6,853 bases of DNA from an uncultured Pseudomonadota bacterium (GTDB lineage Bacteria; Myxococcota; UBA796): assembly GCA_913040875.1 (NCBI GenBank), contig CAJWHX010000185.1:1-6853 (forward strand), given 5' to 3'. Positions 4,718-6,853 of the stretch are shown here, piece after piece. A program made the position numbers and the translations under genes. The stretch's first letter is position 1; each line of letters starts with the position of its first letter. The notes beneath the pieces were generated by a model, which did no database searches, had not been told where the DNA came from, and was given only the letters and a program-made list of their open reading frames with translations.

Positions 4718-5983
4718 ATGTCAAAGCGTTTGGGACAACATCGACTCGAGCAAGGAAACGAACTCCTGTGGGCAACAATGATAGAGCAATGGAAAGATCT
4801 ACTGAATAGAGTGTCGTCCAAGTGCATTCCTTTTGAACAGGCAACAAAAAACTATCGAACAGAATTCTCAGAACAGATTCAGCAGGCTCTCGGTTCTAAA
4901 TCCAACAATGAAGTTGATCCTCGAGTATTGATGATGTGGAGCATGATACACCCCAGATCGACCAAGATATTGACATCGAATGGTACGTACATCCGGTGGG
5001 TGATTCAGAATCCTTTACGGGAGGATATTGCGAGAAGTAATGAGTTCCAAAGGCAGATAGACCAGACCATCGAGGATGTCGATATTCTTAGGCATACTCT
5101 GAAAAGACTATCTTGGTTTCGTAGAGTACGTCAGAAATCACAAATCGAGTTCCAAATTCAAGAACAATCCAGACGAGTCGAGCATCTTAAAGACCAGTTG
5201 TCGAAGCAACAGATAAAGATTGAACGAATGATGGAGTTCTGGACTGGTGGGGTCATCGAACGATTTGTAGATGAACTGAAACCAATTACAGTCAGTACAT
5301 TTATGATGGGTGCATGGGTAGAAGATCAACACAGTTACCATTCTGAACATCCTTCCCATACAGTGACATTGACTCAGGATTTTATGATGGGTAAATATCC
5401 CGTCACTCAGGGATTGTGGCAACGTGTCATGGATAACAATCCGAGCCGGTTCAAGGGAGACAATCGTCCGGTTGAATCAGTGAGTTGGTTTGACGCATTG
5501 GCGTTTTGTAACAAGCTGTCTGAGTTGGAAGGATTCGAATCGGTGTACACAATTAAGGGAACTCATGTGGTCTGCAATTGGAATGCAAATGGGTATCGAC
5601 TGCCAACAGAGGCAGAGTGGGAGTATTCGACTCGTGGTGGTGAATACCACAAGTATGCAGGCAGTGACAATGTTGACGAAGTGGCTTGGCATTTGCTCAA
5701 CAGTGACCGTCAAACACATCCGGTTGGTCAGAAGAAATCGAATGGTTTTGGACTCTACGATATGAGTGGAAATGTCTTAGAATGGGTATGGGATTGGTAC
5801 GGAGAATACTCTAGTGATTCGGTCGTAAACCCGACGGGAATATCCAGTGCTTCTGGCCGGGTTTCCCGAGGTGGCATCTGGTCCACCTACCCGAACCTCC
5901 TGCGTTCTGCCAAGCGTTTCTACTACTCGCCCACGTACCGCCGCTACTACATCGGGTTCCGTCTCTCAAGGATTTATCCTTAG
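4718..5983 (+). CDS. FGE-sulfatase/C-type-lectin-fold protein with coiled coil; putative DGR variable protein
   Basis: A 421-residue protein from ATG 4718 (AGG seven bases upstream; an in-frame TTG at 4712 is less likely). There is no signal peptide, so it is probably cytoplasmic. Residues 1-100 are a helical region I do not recognise. Residues 106-173 are strongly charged with Gln, Glu and Arg and look like a coiled coil. Residues 189-416 are an FGE-like domain: FMMG, HPSHTVTLTQDFMMGKYPVTQGLW (start of the core), PVESVSWFDALAFCNKLS, GYRLPTEAEWEY (292-303), GNVLEWVWDW (351-360), SRGGIW (383-388) and IGFRL (412-416). Between the last two, bulky and varied residues sit where DGR targets of this fold vary, all on NNC codons. 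No active-site Cys pair is seen near RGGIW, so catalysis is unlikely. I infer a diversified ligand-binding protein whose N-terminal region couples binding to an unknown output. Confidence 0.93.
   Translation: MSKRLGQHRLEQGNELLWATMIEQWKDLLNRVSSKCIPFEQATKNYRTEFSEQIQQALGSKSNNEVDPRVLMMWSMIHPRSTKILTSNGTYIRWVIQNPLREDIARSNEFQRQIDQTIEDVDILRHTLKRLSWFRRVRQKSQIEFQIQEQSRRVEHLKDQLSKQQIKIERMMEFWTGGVIERFVDELKPITVSTFMMGAWVEDQHSYHSEHPSHTVTLTQDFMMGKYPVTQGLWQRVMDNNPSRFKGDNRPVESVSWFDALAFCNKLSELEGFESVYTIKGTHVVCNWNANGYRLPTEAEWEYSTRGGEYHKYAGSDNVDEVAWHLLNSDRQTHPVGQKKSNGFGLYDMSGNVLEWVWDWYGEYSSDSVVNPTGISSASGRVSRGGIWSTYPNLLRSAKRFYYSPTYRRYYIGFRLSRIYP
5855..5965 (+). other. putative DGR variable region (VR)
   Basis: The last ~110 coding bases before the end of the FGE-like domain are about 60% GC (64 of 107 bases over 5861-5967), against the mid-40s upstream. 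Thirteen codons are NNC at exactly the positions that are Asn (AAC) in templates of FGE-type DGR targets: I387, S389, T390, Y391, N393, L394, F401, Y402, Y403, Y407, R409, Y410 and Y411. The constant frame RGG-W, P, LRSA-R, PT-R and IGFRL surrounds them. Each of the 13 can be reached from AAC by changing adenines only. The exact 5' edge is uncertain. No template repeat is in the window to confirm it. Confidence 0.75.
5968..5981 (+). other. short hairpin just after the variable region
   Basis: AAGGA-TTTA-TCCTT is a perfect 5-bp stem with a 4-base loop (a sixth A-T pair is possible), ending in the stop codon TAG. It starts 2 bases after the last VR codon. Bordetella phage DGR targets have a small hairpin downstream of the homing-initiation site that helps retrohoming. 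The position fits, but this stem is shorter and AT-rich and there is no T tract, so it is not a terminator. Confidence 0.45.
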
Positions 5984-6258
5984 ATATCTTACCCCTTATC
6001 CCCATTCAGACAGCGATTGTGTATGAAGTTACAATCATCAATATTTGGTGTAGTGGTGAAAGTGACCAATTTCTCAAGGTGATTTGACTGGTGTAATGTT
6101 GAGAACTGTTGGTGGCAATCTTGATCGACTTTCATCGATAATCAAGTCTTGATCGTAGCGAAAGATCCATCAAAAGTCAGAGAGACACAGTAAGCGGCTT
6201 ACTCCTTGATTTTAATATCTGTCCCTGAATCCGTAGATGTCAATCGGATGTGGACAGA
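5984..6258. other. gene-free stretch between convergent genes, with small dyads
   Basis: No coding frame, tRNA or template repeat can be supported here. The six-mer CTTGAT/ATCAAG occurs three times in alternating orientation (6120-6125, 6141-6146, 6148-6153) and could fold. The 6189-6203 dyad is listed separately. As the 3' ends of both flanking genes face this stretch, transcript ends are expected here, but no strong intrinsic terminator is visible. Confidence 0.5.
6189..6203. terminator. weak candidate terminator or dyad
   Basis: AGTAAGC-G-GCTTACT is a perfect inverted repeat. It could form a 5- to 6-bp stem, followed on the plus strand by CCTTGATTTT with only four T. It lies between convergent genes, the right place for a terminator, but the stem is short and the T tract poor. 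Confidence 0.25.
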
Positions 6259-6853
6259 CTATTGTGACCGGTCGATGTTTGAGTGACTGGATTGTAAATC
6301 AGTGAGCTGGCTGATCGATAAGCCCGTTGTGTTTGCAATGATCTCCATGTCGACACCACTTCGTAAAAGGTTTAGGGCAACATGTTGGATTCCTTCTTCG
6401 AGACCTTCTTGTCGTCCCTCTTGTCGCCCCTCTTGTATTCCTTCTTGTTTTCCGTCGTTGTAGGCCGTTTCCTTGATGGCGAAGGCATCGGCTTCTGCGA
6501 ATTGGGCTTGGAATAGGATGACCTGTTCGTGTTTTGGGAGGCTTTCGAACTCGGCGAGGGTCATGGCGTCGTATAGGGCTTGTGCGGTTTTTGCGTTGGT
6601 GTTGATGGGCATTGGACTATCGGATTTGTGGAGGTTTTGAATGACGTTGAGCCAGCTGACGAGGGGATGGGTGTCACCCAATTTGTCTGAGATGTTTGGC
6701 AACTGGAGGTATACAAATTTGAGTTTAGCATAGAAGTCTTGTTCTGGATTTTGATCGGACTGCAATGTGACCGTGTGAGAGATGTGTGGGTCATTGATGT
6801 TTAGTCTGAAGTTTAAGACAGAGATGACGTAGACAGGTGGGAGTGCATAGTTC
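6259..6853 (-). CDS. Rpn/PDDEXK_2-family nuclease (transposase-like), N-terminus beyond the window
   Basis: The frame is open to the right edge, giving about 197 C-terminal residues; the family is usually about 280-300. It begins ...YALPPVYVISVLNFRL, then (after NINDPHISH) DFYAKLKFVYLQLP, both typical of the middle of Rpn/PDDEXK_2 proteins, then a helical part, an Gln/Glu/Gly repeat (KQEG, IQEG, RQEG, RQEG, LEEG) and a C-terminal helical stretch LNLLRSGVDMEIIANTTGLSISQL, the usual tail. Rpn proteins are DNA endonucleases first described as recombination promoters, often multicopy. The catalytic D and ExK residues normally lie in the missing N-terminal part, so activity cannot be judged. The TTG at 6765 is an internal Leu codon, not a start. 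The tail is intact, with no frameshift. Confidence 0.88.
   Translation of the reverse strand, partial: NYALPPVYVISVLNFRLNINDPHISHTVTLQSDQNPEQDFYAKLKFVYLQLPNISDKLGDTHPLVSWLNVIQNLHKSDSPMPINTNAKTAQALYDAMTLAEFESLPKHEQVILFQAQFAEADAFAIKETAYNDGKQEGIQEGRQEGRQEGLEEGIQHVALNLLRSGVDMEIIANTTGLSISQLTDLQSSHSNIDRSQ
6392..6451 (-). repeat. five tandem 12-bp units inside the Rpn-like gene
   Basis: Five 12-base units start at 6392, 6404, 6416, 6428 and 6440 (plus-strand forms such as CCTTCTTGTCGT and CCCTCTTGTCGC). They encode five tetrapeptides of the type x-(Q/E)-E-G. The outer unit at 6392 is the most diverged. Copy number could vary by slippage without breaking the frame. Confidence 0.85.

Noticed and set aside
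3686..5983. Genuine formylglycine-generating enzymes (sulfatase activation)
   Set aside because: Both proteins lack the active-site cysteine pair expected near the RGG-W/Arg stretch, and no sulfatase gene is nearby.
5984..6258. Template repeat or small accessory gene (Avd-like) after the putative variable region
   Set aside because: Read by eye, no stretch resembles the variable region and no coding frame of useful length is present.
6259..6853. Insertion sequence, based on the 'transposase' label of the Rpn family
   Set aside because: Rpn/PDDEXK_2 proteins are stand-alone nucleases; no terminal inverted repeats or target duplications are visible in the window.
1..6853. CRISPR array, tRNA or rRNA genes
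   Set aside because: No regularly spaced direct repeats of suitable length and no tRNA- or rRNA-like structure were seen; the only tandem repeats are the 12-base coding units at 6392-6451.

Overview
The window looks like chromosomal DNA from a Gram-negative bacterium of moderate GC content (mid to upper 40s per cent by eye). It carries one lipoprotein with a lipobox, several single-span membrane-anchored proteins, and tightly packed genes with stop/start overlaps (GTGA, ATGA, ATGA). A deltaproteobacterial or similar predatory/sediment lineage would fit, but the sequence does not settle the taxon.

Left part (1-2353): two sets of small genes converge on each other. The plus-strand set is a possible 62-residue membrane protein (62-250), a 148-residue protein (260-706) and a 145-residue protein (703-1140). 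The minus-strand set reads leftwards: 106 residues (2353-2033), 161 residues (2036-1551) and 137 residues (1554-1141). The five solid genes share one plan: an N-terminal hydrophobic anchor followed by a short helical, probably periplasmic, domain. Three of them carry an L-S/T-x-D/E-D-I/V helix start and two carry an LTPEQ/LSPAEQ motif. They look like diverged paralogues. The two sets meet with no spacer: TGA and the reverse-strand TGA together form the centre of the palindrome AATGATCATT. I do not recognise the family. The topology recalls CnrX/ZraP/Spy-type periplasmic helical sensors or chaperones, which is inference only.

Middle (2391-3656): a complete hutI (imidazolonepropionase, histidine degradation) on the minus strand lies 37 bases upstream of the minus-strand small-gene set and may share its transcript. 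No other hut gene is visible.

Right part (3686-5983): two genes with formylglycine-generating-enzyme-like (FGE-sulfatase, C-type-lectin fold) domains are on the plus strand. The first is a predicted lipoprotein. The second is predicted cytoplasmic, with an unrecognised N-terminal region and a coiled coil. Its last ~110 coding bases are the most striking signal in the window. GC rises to about 60%, and 13 codons, placed where diversity-generating-retroelement (DGR) targets vary, are all NNC, as expected if they came from AAC codons of a template repeat by adenine mutagenesis. A small hairpin follows directly. No template repeat or reverse transcriptase is in the window, so this would be a DGR target served from elsewhere.

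End (6259-6853): the C-terminal two thirds of an Rpn/PDDEXK_2-family nuclease ('transposase-like') gene on the minus strand, with five 12-base tandem repeats, runs off the right edge. The 275 bases between it and the DGR target hold only small dyads.
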